Numbered from the stretch's first letter, positions 1 through 5,696 are shown. The stretch: 5,697 nt of DNA from an uncultured Sutterella sp. (GCA_900552915.1 USBS01000113.1:1-5697); one strand, 5' to 3'. Translations and numbers: made by a program. Notes: generated from the letters alone by a model not told the origin.

Positions 1-336
1 CTCCACAACAGCCTCCGCCTTACGGTAGGTTGCCATGTACGCCTGCACATCGGGATAACCGTCCTCTTTCAGAACATCGGGCAGTTTATCCAGCTTTTCA
101 GCGATTTCCTTTTCTGTCCGCTGTATCTGCTCTGTGAGCGCCTTGCGCTCCTTACCCTTGAAAATCCCTTTTGTATCGGCAAGCTGTTGTTTCAGCTTCG
201 GAAGTACCGTATCCTGCAAATGCCGGATTTCTTTCGCCTTATCCTGCGCCTTTATCATCAGCTTTTGCATGGTACGGAACTCTGCCATATCTATTTCAAG
301 GACAGGCTTCGGCGGCATATCGTGTTCACGGATTAA
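1..336 (-). CDS. C-terminal fragment of a MobA/MobL-type relaxase (partial, fused in frame to FeoB)
   Basis: This stretch reads without a stop to the left edge and is in the same frame as the FeoAB gene that precedes it. It encodes about 112 residues that do not look like FeoB: no membrane segment, very rich in Lys, Glu and Gln, and apparently helical or coiled coil (for example FRTMQKLMIKAQDKAKEI, then KGKERKALTEQIQRTEKEI, then a GYPDVQAYMATYRKAE segment). From memory this resembles the region after the nuclease domain in MobA/MobL relaxases of conjugative and mobilizable elements of gut Firmicutes. Those proteins nick the transfer origin of the element; the catalytic domain is not present here. 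Codon use differs from FeoAB: ATA makes up 3 of 7 isoleucine codons, whereas I found only one ATA in the whole FeoAB part. The family call is by recall, without a search; another mobile-element protein with a coiled-coil tail is possible. Confidence 0.65.
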
Positions 337-345
337 GTTTTGCAG
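331..345. other. Junction between feoB and relaxase-like sequence
   Basis: FeoB-like sequence is recognisable up to LLWDKAKDFLQ, the start of the helix that normally leads into the next membrane segments. The following residues LIREHDMPPKPVLEID are not FeoB. The switch therefore lies at about 331-345. I see no inverted repeat end, integrase, attachment core or target duplication at the join, so it does not look like a clean insertion boundary. An assembly chimera or illegitimate recombination explains it better. Confidence 0.7.
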
Positions 346-2250
346 GAAGTCCTTAGCCTTGTCCCACAGCAGACGCGCGACATTGCCGGCACCCGGCATA
401 CGGTAGTTGGGCAGCTCCATCACAAAGGGCATCGCTTCGCCCTTAAACATCGTACGGCGCAGCAAAAGCCCCAAGCATACGGCCATGACGATGCCCAGGA
501 GATAAAGCCCAATCATCACCAATGCCCCGTCGCCCGGGAAAAACGCTGCCACAAAGAACGCATAGATGGGGAGCTTTGCCGAGCAGCTCATAAAGGGCGT
601 CAGAAGAATCGTCATCTTCCGGTCCCGTTCGGACGGAAGCGTACGGCTTGCCATCACAGCGGGCACCGTGCAGCCGAAGCCGATCAGCATCGGCACGATG
701 CTGCGGCCCGAAAGACCGATGCGGCGCAGGAACATGTCCATGAAAAACGCCACGCGCGCCATGTAGCCGCTGTCTTCCAGGAATGACAAAAAGAAAAAGA
801 GCACGACGATGACAGGCACAAAACTTACGACGGTGCCCACACCGTTGAAAATGCCGTCGATGATGAGCGAATGAATCGCTTCGTTGACGTTCCAAGCCGA
901 AAGCAAACCGTCAACGGACTCGGTTGCCATGCCGATGAGCCACTCCAAGCCCTCGGTCAGCCAGGCCCCGATCACGTTGAACGTGAGCCAGAACACAAGC
1001 GCCATGATCGCAATGAACGCGGGAATGGCCGTGTACTTACCCGTGAGGATTCGGTCGATCTTAAGGCTGCGTTCGTGCTCGCGGCTTACGTGGGGCTTGA
1101 CGACTGTTCTGGCGCACACGCCGTCGATAAAGGCAAAGCGCATGTCCGCAATTGCACTAGCTCGATCCAGCCCTCGCTCGGCTTCGAGCTGCTTCAAAAT
1201 ATGCTCGATCGTGCGCTTTTCATTGACATCCAAATCGAGCTGATCGGTGATGAGCTTGTCGCCTTCGGCAATCTTGCTTGCGGCAAATCGAACGGGAATT
1301 CCCGCTTTTTTGGCATGGTCCTCAATTAAGTACATCAGGCCGTGCAGGCAGCGGTGAACAGCGCCCCCGTTGTCGTTGTCGGCGCAAAAATCATGTACGG
1401 CCGGCGCTTCGGCGTAGCGCGCCGCATGCAAAGCATGCTCGACGAGCTCTTCAATACCTTCGCCGCGGCTTGCCGAAATCGGCACCACGGGGATGCCCCG
1501 AAGCGCTTCCATTTCGTTGACGCGAATCGAGCCGCCGTTGGCCGCCACCTCGTCCATCATATTGAGCGCAAGCACCATCGGGCGCCCGAGCTCCATGAGC
1601 TGCAGCGTCAGATACATGTTGCGCTCGATGTTGGTCGCGTCGACGATGTTGATGATGACGTGGGGATTTTCACGCAGGATGAATTCGCGCGAGACGATTT
1701 CTTCGTTTGTGTAGGGCGAAAGCGAATAGATGCCCGGCAGGTCGGTCACCAACGCTTCTTCATGCCCCACGATGCGGCCGTCCTTGCGATCGACCGTAAC
1801 GCCCGGAAAGTTGCCGACGTGCTGATTCGACCCCGTTAGCTTATTAAAAAGCGTCGTCTTGCCGCAGTTTTGATTGCCCGCAAGCGCAATGCGCACCGTC
1901 TCTTCGGTCATCACGGGCTGCGCACGTCGATTGAGTCCTCTCGTCGCTCCGCCTTCCGAATACCCCGGATGGTCGATTTCGATCGGCGCCGGAATACTTT
2001 CCTGAGCGGGCACGCCTTCACGCACATCGCGTATGACGATTTCACGAGCTTCGGCCACGCGCAGCGTCAGTTCGTAGCTGCGAATGCGCACTTCGATCGG
2101 ATCTCCCATCGGCGCCCGCTTGATAAGCGTAACCGTAGCCTGAGGAATCAGGCCCATGTCAAGGAAGTGTTGCCGCAGAGCGCCGCTGCCGCCGACGGAT
2201 TCGACGGTTGCGCTCTGACCTACCGCGAGTTCATTGAGAGTAATTGTCAT
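337..2250 (-). CDS. feoB: FeoA-FeoB fusion, ferrous iron transporter (C-terminus lost)
   Basis: This gene imports Fe2+ across the inner membrane, with the FeoA module as an accessory domain. Residues 1 to about 76 form the FeoA SH3-like domain (MTITLNELAVG, then LRQHFLDMGLIPQATV). A linker of about 40 residues follows, then the FeoB G domain: G1 GNQNCGKTT (125-133), G2 region GNFPGVTVD (146-154), G3 DLPGIYS (170-176), G4 NMMD (230-233) and G5 PISASRG (257-263). The membrane part begins near residue 405 and keeps the first Gate signatures GCTVPAVMASRT (526-537) and SCSAKLPIY (555-563). Recognisable FeoB ends near residue 638; a FeoA-FeoB fusion would normally run well over 100 residues further, so the second Gate region and last membrane helices are missing. 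The start is ATG at 2250, after a weak GGAAAAG four bases upstream. No obvious Fur box is visible. As drawn, the product would probably not transport iron. Confidence 0.93.
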
Positions 2251-2366
2251 TTTTCTTTTCCGGAAGGGCAGCAATTTTAGAGGCGTGCGGGAAATCTGTG
2301 TGGAAAGTTGTCAGAAAAAACGCATCTGAAAAAGTTGCTTACGCATTTGCAGGCGAATCGTCGGCC

Positions 2367-2382
2367 TAGTTCGAGCGAACTA
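2367..2382. promoter_or_regulatory. Perfect 16-base palindrome in the feoAB/cytochrome divergent intergenic region
   Basis: TAGTTCGAGCGAACTA has two perfect 7-base arms around a 2-base centre. It lies in the 245-base region between the divergent feoAB and cytochrome genes, just upstream of a possible promoter for the cytochrome. Its position and symmetry suit a dimeric repressor or activator. It does not match the FNR (TTGAT-N4-ATCAA) or Fur consensus, so no regulator can be named. Confidence 0.4.
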
Positions 2383-2411
2383 TTGCGCGTTTCTTAAAAT
2401 TGCATTAAAAA
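2383..2411 (+). promoter_or_regulatory. Candidate sigma-70 promoter for the cytochrome gene
   Basis: TTGCGC (2383-2388) and TAAAAA (2406-2411) are separated by 17 bases. Each matches four of six consensus positions. The location, about 85 bases before the start codon and directly next to the 2367-2382 palindrome, is sensible. The matches are weak and the local sequence is A+T-rich, so this could be chance. Confidence 0.3.
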
Positions 2412-2414
2412 TTC

Positions 2415-2434
2415 GGGTCGATCGCGTCCGACCC
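2415..2434. promoter_or_regulatory. Small inverted repeat in the cytochrome leader
   Basis: GGGTCG (2415-2420) and CGACCC (2429-2434) can pair around an 8-base loop. If transcription starts at the candidate promoter just upstream, this hairpin would sit in the 5' untranslated part of the cytochrome mRNA. No T tract follows, so it is not an intrinsic terminator. It could stabilise the mRNA, be a protein site, or be chance. Confidence 0.25.
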
Positions 2435-2483
2435 CCTTCGGGCGCATGACTTGGTTTCATTTGTGCTTGTATACCCCAATAAA

Positions 2484-2489
2484 AAGGAG
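2484..2489 (+). promoter_or_regulatory. Strong ribosome binding site that fixes the cytochrome start
   Basis: AAGGAG lies six bases before the ATG at 2496. It decides between this start and a possible in-frame start upstream at 2451, which would put 15 extra residues ahead of the signal peptide. Confidence 0.85.
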
Positions 2490-2495
2490 AACTCC

Positions 2496-2783
2496 ATGAG
2501 CAAGTTCACGATTTCCTGCGCCGTTGCCGCTGCTGCAATGATGATCTGTGCTACCGCACAGGCCGCCGGCGGCGTCCCCTCCAAGATTCCGCATCCGATC
2601 GACGCCTACAAGATCACCGACTCGGCCAATCCCTGCATCATGTGCCACGGCGATCAGTCCAAGATCGGCGCCGCCAAGGTTGCCGGCACCCCGATGGCTA
2701 TGCCTCAGGATCACTGGGTGAAGGGCCAAAAGAAGGCCGATCCGATGCACAACAACTGCATGATGTGCCATCAGAAGAAGTAA
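2496..2783 (+). CDS. Small periplasmic dihaem c-type cytochrome, NapB-like
   Basis: The 95-residue product begins with a Sec signal peptide (MSKF, hydrophobic core to about residue 20, probable cleavage after AQA at 23), giving a mature protein of about 72 residues. It has two haem-binding motifs, CIMCH (47-51) and CMMCH (88-92). His33 in KIPHPIDAYKIT and His73 in MPQDHW are the likely distal iron ligands, giving two bis-His haems. The order IPH-x-ID-x-Y, CxxCH, MP-x-x-HW, CxxCH follows NapB, the electron-transfer subunit of periplasmic nitrate reductase. NapB is usually about 150 residues, and no napA, napC or other nap gene is nearby, so this is better seen as a minimal NapB-family electron carrier for an unknown periplasmic reductase. 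Haem is attached in the periplasm by the cytochrome c maturation system. It is a single-gene unit with its own ribosome binding site and terminator. Confidence 0.9.
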   Translation: MSKFTISCAVAAAAMMICATAQAAGGVPSKIPHPIDAYKITDSANPCIMCHGDQSKIGAAKVAGTPMAMPQDHWVKGQKKADPMHNNCMMCHQKK

Positions 2784-2810
2784 TTCTTCGATCTTTTTTC
2801 TGAAGCCGTG

Positions 2811-2841
2811 GGCCGCCGAGTGAATGCTCCGCGGCCTTTTT
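2811..2841 (+). terminator. Rho-independent terminator after the cytochrome gene
   Basis: GGCCGC (2811-2816) pairs with GCGGCC (2831-2836). Beyond a single C-C mismatch the stem continues with GAG/CTC around a TGAATG loop. Five T residues follow at 2837-2841. It lies 27 bases after the cytochrome stop codon and separates this gene from the phospholipase downstream. Confidence 0.9.
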
Positions 2842-2856
2842 CGTGTTCGGTTCGGT

Positions 2857-2880
2857 CGGACTTGCGGTCGGCCGAGTCCG
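2857..2880. promoter_or_regulatory. Inverted repeat upstream of the phospholipase gene
   Basis: CGGACT (2857-2862) is complementary to AGTCCG (2875-2880), and inside it CGG/CCG can pair around a TCGG loop with a two-base bulge. It follows the cytochrome terminator closely but lacks a T tract. It sits where the phospholipase promoter or operator should be, though no convincing -35/-10 pair was found. Confidence 0.25.
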
Positions 2881-2947
2881 TATCGGCCTGTTGTGGACGG
2901 ACTTCTGCAGGATTAAGCTTCTGCTCTTGGAGCAAAACAACAAAAAT

Positions 2948-3820
2948 ATGAGCACTCAACTTGCCAACAAACTCGGTCTTGTCATAGAAGGCGGCGGCGT
3001 TCGCGGTATTTATGCCGCCGGCGTCCTCGACGTTCTGCACGACCTGCGGCTGCCTTTTGACGGCGTGATCGGCGTATCTGCCGGCGCCATTCACGGCGTT
3101 TCCTTTGTCTCCGGCCAAAAAGAACGCAGCTACCGCATCTACACGCGCTTTTGCAAAGATCCTCGCTTTTTCAGCCTGCGCACCTGGTTTCGTACCGGGA
3201 ACATCGTTGACAACGACTTCTGCTACCGCGAAATTCCTTCCGTTTACGAACCGTTCGACGAAGAAGCCTTCATGGCCTCCCGCATGGCCTTTTGGGCGGT
3301 CAGCACCAACCTTGAAACCGGCAAAGCCGAGTACATCCGCATGCATCGCTGCGCAAGCGACATCGCTCCCTTGATCGCTTCGGCCTCGCTTCCTTACGTC
3401 TCTCGTCCCGTCGAATACCACGGCAAGCTGTTACTCGACGGCGGTTGCTCGGATCGCGTACCGCTGAAAGCCTTTCAGGCAATGGGCTTTACACGCAACG
3501 TCGTCGTGCTCACGCACCCGGAAAACCACCGGGTCAAAGACAGAGACGCCGCACTCGTACGGCTTTTCTACCGCAAGTATCCGGCCTTTTGCTCAACCTT
3601 CGAAAACAGTCCTCGCGTCTACGAAGAAACACAGGCTTACCTTCAAGACCAACTGTCCGCAGGCACTGTCTTTGTCATTCGACCGAAGTCGCCGATTCCG
3701 CTCGGACGGTTGTCGCACGACCCCGAGGCCATCAAGCGCGCGTACAACATGGGGTGCCTTGATGCACTCGACGCCGCTGAAAAGCTACAGAAGTGGATTA
3801 TCGAAAACGGACTGCACTAG
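2948..3820 (+). CDS. Patatin-like phospholipase (YjjU-type acyl hydrolase)
   Basis: This 290-residue protein is a Ser-Asp dyad lipid acyl hydrolase. The oxyanion-hole loop is GGGVRG (15-20), the nucleophile elbow is GVSAG (42-46, Ser44), and the catalytic Asp is in DGG (164-166, Asp164). The stretch ASASLPYVSRPV (144-155) before it is typical of bacterial patatins. The C-terminal third, with NVVVLTHPENHRVKD, resembles the tail of YjjU-like proteins (DUF6363 region, from memory). There is no signal peptide or membrane segment, so it should act in the cytoplasm or at the inner membrane face, likely on phospholipids; the substrate is not known. The frame is open back to 2843, but the ATG at 2948 puts the oxyanion motif at the usual distance from the N-terminus and follows GGAG at 2929-2932, spaced 15 bases, which is rather long. 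It converges on the ATPase gene with a 14-base gap. Confidence 0.92.
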   Translation: MSTQLANKLGLVIEGGGVRGIYAAGVLDVLHDLRLPFDGVIGVSAGAIHGVSFVSGQKERSYRIYTRFCKDPRFFSLRTWFRTGNIVDNDFCYREIPSVYEPFDEEAFMASRMAFWAVSTNLETGKAEYIRMHRCASDIAPLIASASLPYVSRPVEYHGKLLLDGGCSDRVPLKAFQAMGFTRNVVVLTHPENHRVKDRDAALVRLFYRKYPAFCSTFENSPRVYEETQAYLQDQLSAGTVFVIRPKSPIPLGRLSHDPEAIKRAYNMGCLDALDAAEKLQKWIIENGLH

Positions 3821-3834
3821 CCCATTGCTAGCAA

Positions 3835-5133
3835 CTACGAGACTTGTCGGTTTGACGCGGTCGTCTGAAGCAGCCATTTCCAGGCCGGGACAACTTCGAT
3901 CGAGCCTTTATCGGATTCGATCGTACGTTCTTCCTCGAGCGTGACGATCACGCGCCTGTGTACAGTGAACTCCTTGGCAAGTTTGTCGAAGGCACCCGTT
4001 TCTCTTGCAACGGTATCCGGATCGTTTCCTAGTGCTACACAAGCCTGAACGGCCAGACCTTCATCGGGCACAAAAAAGTCCACTTCGGCTTGGCGCGTAT
4101 AAAAGAAAACGCGCTCGTTCAATCCGTAAGTTCGAAGCAGATGCAGTGCAACCACGTGTTCCAGCAAATCTGCCGTCACGTCGAATTTGAGCAAGCGGAT
4201 CAGGCCGTTATCGACAAAGTAGTATTTGGGCGAAGTTTCCCGTTCCTGTACTGCACCCACAATGTTTTGCACTTGCAATAGCACACAAGAATCGCAAATG
4301 TTGCGTACGTACGTTATGCAAGTGTTTTTAGCCAGTTTCACTCCGTTCGCATTCACAATACCCGCAAGTCTGCTGTAGGAAATCGGCTGGCCTATGCTGT
4401 CGGCAATTTTCTTGATCAGCATCCGCAGCGAAAAAACGCTGCTGACTTTGTTACGAACGACAATGTCACCCAGATAGATCTTCTGAAACAGCGTATTGAG
4501 ACATTCGGTTTTGTTGGCTAAATCGAGACTTTCAGGAAAGCCGCCAAATGTAAAAAACTCCTCAAACACCCGCTGAATCATTGCTTTTCCGGTTGTAGTC
4601 GCCGACCGATCGCAATGCGCATCAATGCCTTTGGCGCTCAGATACTCCGAAAAACTCAACGGAAAAACGTTGACGGTTATAAATCGCCCGCCCAAAGAAG
4701 CCGCCACATCGACACTCAACATCTTGGCATTGGATCCGGTAACGTAGATTTCAGCCTGGGCGTCAGCCATTCGCCGGACAAATTTTTCCCAACCGTCGAT
4801 AAGCTGGATTTCGTCCAAAAACAGTGCCGGACGACTTTCGCTTCCGGTCATCTCTGCGTGCACTTCGAGGATGCGATTGAAGTCGCCGACATCAAAGCCC
4901 AACAACCGTTCGTCTTCGAAATTAACGTAGAGCATGTCCTGCCAACTCTTGCCGGCAGCAAGCATTCTCTGCATACGTTGGAACAACAGATACGACTTGC
5001 CGCTGCGGCGAACGCCGACCAGAACACAACGCGGAAATTCTCCAAGTTGAATTTCCCGCGGAAAAATCTTTTTTTGCTCGACAAGAACACGGTTTTCCAA
5101 CAAAACCTGCTTAAGAAGCGCTTTTGAGATCAT
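3835..5133 (-). CDS. AAA-family ATPase with C-terminal DUF4143-like domain
   Basis: The 432-residue product is a P-loop ATPase of the AAA_14 plus DUF4143 type, widespread in archaea and gut bacteria with no settled function. Counting from the ATG at 5133, Walker A is GVRRSGKS (40-47), Walker B is ALFLDEIQ (103-110) and a sensor-like YVTGSNA is at 130-136. LGGRF and FPLSFSEYL follow, all usual for the family. The C-terminal half carries FGGFPES and the late segment EVDFFVPDEGLAVQACV, which resembles the restriction-endonuclease-like fold (VDF then xQ) seen at the end of these proteins; nuclease activity is unproven. A GTG at 5139 would add two residues; the ATG is preferred, but its ribosome binding site is weak. 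The middle of the gene looks more A+T-rich than its neighbours, which fits an accessory gene acquired by transfer. Upstream lies a three-copy palindromic array, probably regulatory. Confidence 0.9.
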   Translation of the reverse strand: MISKALLKQVLLENRVLVEQKKIFPREIQLGEFPRCVLVGVRRSGKSYLLFQRMQRMLAAGKSWQDMLYVNFEDERLLGFDVGDFNRILEVHAEMTGSESRPALFLDEIQLIDGWEKFVRRMADAQAEIYVTGSNAKMLSVDVAASLGGRFITVNVFPLSFSEYLSAKGIDAHCDRSATTTGKAMIQRVFEEFFTFGGFPESLDLANKTECLNTLFQKIYLGDIVVRNKVSSVFSLRMLIKKIADSIGQPISYSRLAGIVNANGVKLAKNTCITYVRNICDSCVLLQVQNIVGAVQERETSPKYYFVDNGLIRLLKFDVTADLLEHVVALHLLRTYGLNERVFFYTRQAEVDFFVPDEGLAVQACVALGNDPDTVARETGAFDKLAKEFTVHRRVIVTLEEERTIESDKGSIEVVPAWKWLLQTTASNRQVS

Positions 5134-5305
5134 AAACACCAGATCCGTTCAATTTATTGAACAATTTTACGTGTTTTTTGTTCAATTTGTTGAACAAATC
5201 AACCGTCTTCTCGTTCAATTTGATGAACAATACGCTATCCAACGGCACCTGCCGACTTGCGTCGGCGTTTGTCGCAAGCGTGTGTATCCTTGGTCGCAAC
5301 AACAC
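5111..5305 (-). CDS. Possible small ORF with three 11-residue LF(N/I)KLN repeats overlapping the ATPase start
   Basis: This frame opens at GTG (5305) and could also begin at an internal GTG or TTG. It encodes up to 64 residues. Its second half is built of three 11-residue units, LFIKLNEKTVD, LFNKLNKKHVK and LFNKLNGSGVY, encoded by the palindrome array. It ends with TAA at 5111, 20 bases beyond the ATPase ATG, so it overlaps that gene in another frame and could couple or regulate its translation. The spacer codons keep some amino-acid similarity (xKxVx) while differing in bases, which weakly favours peptide-level constraint. Against it, there is no clear ribosome binding site and the repeats may simply be DNA operators. 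I do not recognise a family. Confidence 0.3.
   Translation of the reverse strand: MLLRPRIHTLATNADASRQVPLDSVLFIKLNEKTVDLFNKLNKKHVKLFNKLNGSGVYDLKSAS
5147..5228. repeat. Three 16-base near-palindromes with exact 33-base period, upstream of the ATPase
   Basis: Copies start at 5147 (GTTCAATTTATTGAAC, perfect 7-base arms), 5180 (GTTCAATTTGTTGAAC, extendable to 9-base arms with flanking TTT/AAA) and 5213 (GTTCAATTTGATGAAC, 5-base arms). The 17-base spacers do not resemble one another in bases. The period is 33 bases, about three helical turns and exactly 11 codons. The array lies just upstream of the ATPase start, between it and the divergent arfA-like gene. It may be an operator array, RNA hairpins in the ATPase leader, or a coding repeat. 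Confidence 0.9.
5251..5278 (+). promoter_or_regulatory. Two overlapping, mutually exclusive hairpins upstream of the arfA-like gene
   Basis: GCCGAC (5251-5256) pairs with GTCGGC (5261-5266) around TTGC. Alternatively, CTTGCG (5256-5261) pairs with CGCAAG (5273-5278). The two stems share bases and cannot form together. They lie 40-67 bases before the GTG start. Whether this part is transcribed is unknown, since no good promoter could be placed, and the bases also fall within the small minus-strand frame. Confidence 0.25.
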
Positions 5306-5317
5306 TAAGGAATAGCC

Positions 5318-5485
5318 GTGAAAAAGAACAAAAAGAAGACCGTGGTGGAAGTGAAATTACCCAGATCCCGCAACCTCGTCACGAAAGCGCTGTGTTCGGA
5401 CAGACGTTTTCAGTCGCGCACCTTCGCTTCGAAAAAGCACAAACTCGAAAAGTTCGACTGGCGAAAAGAGACAGACCTCTGCTGA
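5318..5485 (+). CDS. arfA: ArfA-like alternative ribosome-rescue factor
   Basis: The 55-residue basic protein starts at GTG, seven bases or so after TAAGGA (5306-5311). ArfA recognises ribosomes stalled on mRNAs lacking a stop codon and recruits release factor RF2, a backup to tmRNA. The core here, ALCSDRRFQSRTFASKK (24-40), matches E. coli ArfA ALLHDPLFRQRVEKNKK as recalled: A-L-x2-D-x2-F-x2-R-x4-K-K with identical spacing. A Lys-rich N-terminus (MKKNKKKTVVEVK) and a basic tail (KHKLEKFDWRKE) flank it; basic residues of the C-terminal tail contact the empty mRNA channel in the E. coli protein. It lacks the hydrophobic C-terminal extension of full-length E. coli ArfA. No transcript-truncating hairpin is evident within the gene. 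Other short Lys-rich proteins could resemble it, but the motif match is good. It is divergent from the ATPase gene. Confidence 0.72.
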   Translation: MKKNKKKTVVEVKLPRSRNLVTKALCSDRRFQSRTFASKKHKLEKFDWRKETDLC

Positions 5486-5528
5486 TCCGTTAGTTGCGGT
5501 AGCAATCATGCTCCACAGAACGCTGGGA

Positions 5529-5696
5529 TCATCGGCTCGGTGCGTCATCCGAATCGGCAGCCTCCTCAGGCCGCTTCACCGCGTTGAAGCAGACAGCCAA
5601 ATTAGTCCAGCGCTCAAGCGAGTGCTTGCCTTCGAAAATAAACTACCACGATCCGTTGTATCCCAAAGCATGCAAAGAAAATTCCGCATTAGTGAT
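5529..5696 (-). pseudogene. Coding-like remnant interrupted by an in-frame amber codon
   Basis: Reading in from the right edge, this frame gives ITNAEFSLHALGYNGSW, then TAG at 5643-5645, then in the same frame FEGKHSLERWTNLAVCF and an acidic tail ending ADSDDAPSR with TGA at 5529-5531. The part after the TAG has a protein-like mix of residues and mostly G or C at third codon positions, as in the neighbouring genes. This fits the 3' end of a gene whose TAG is a mutation or a sequencing error. I do not recognise the family, and chance is possible with only 55 codons. The opposite strand is also open from 5509 to the edge but gives an Arg/Ser-rich product typical of antisense reading. Confidence 0.33.

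Noticed and set aside
134..2280. Many open frames on the plus strand, and a 150-codon frame on the minus strand at 443-895
   Set aside because: They lie inside the continuous FeoAB frame in other phases, are rich in Arg, His and Ala, and contain no recognisable domains; they are shadows of a GC-rich gene.
2251..2495. Fur box or FNR site in front of feoAB
   Set aside because: No acceptable match to the Fur 19-base consensus or to TTGAT-N4-ATCAA was found; only A+T-rich stretches near 2391-2414.
2457..2771. Minus-strand open frame opposite the cytochrome gene
   Set aside because: It is the antisense of a gene with a clear signal peptide, two CxxCH motifs and a strong ribosome binding site.
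2771..3421. Long minus-strand open frame (216 codons) opposite the phospholipase
   Set aside because: The opposite strand carries all patatin motifs; this product is low-complexity and antisense in character, and it crosses the terminator.
3825..3834. Terminator between the convergent phospholipase and ATPase genes (TTGCTAGCAA, with CTAGC/GCTAG pairing)
   Set aside because: The stem is only five base pairs, and there is no T tract on either strand.
4615..5127. Plus-strand open frame of 170 codons opposite the ATPase
   Set aside because: It is antisense to the Walker A and B regions of the ATPase and has no domain of its own.
5147..5228. CRISPR array
   Set aside because: The repeats are only 16 bases, imperfect, three in number, with 17-base spacers, and no cas gene is present.
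5257..5493. Plus-strand frame overlapping the arfA-like gene in another phase, and a minus-strand frame at 5357-5548
   Set aside because: The arfA-like frame has a ribosome binding site and a conserved motif; the other two have neither.
5573..5590. Terminator after the arfA-like gene (GCTTCA/TGAAGC hairpin)
   Set aside because: A six-base stem without a following T tract; it lies inside the coding-like minus-strand remnant.
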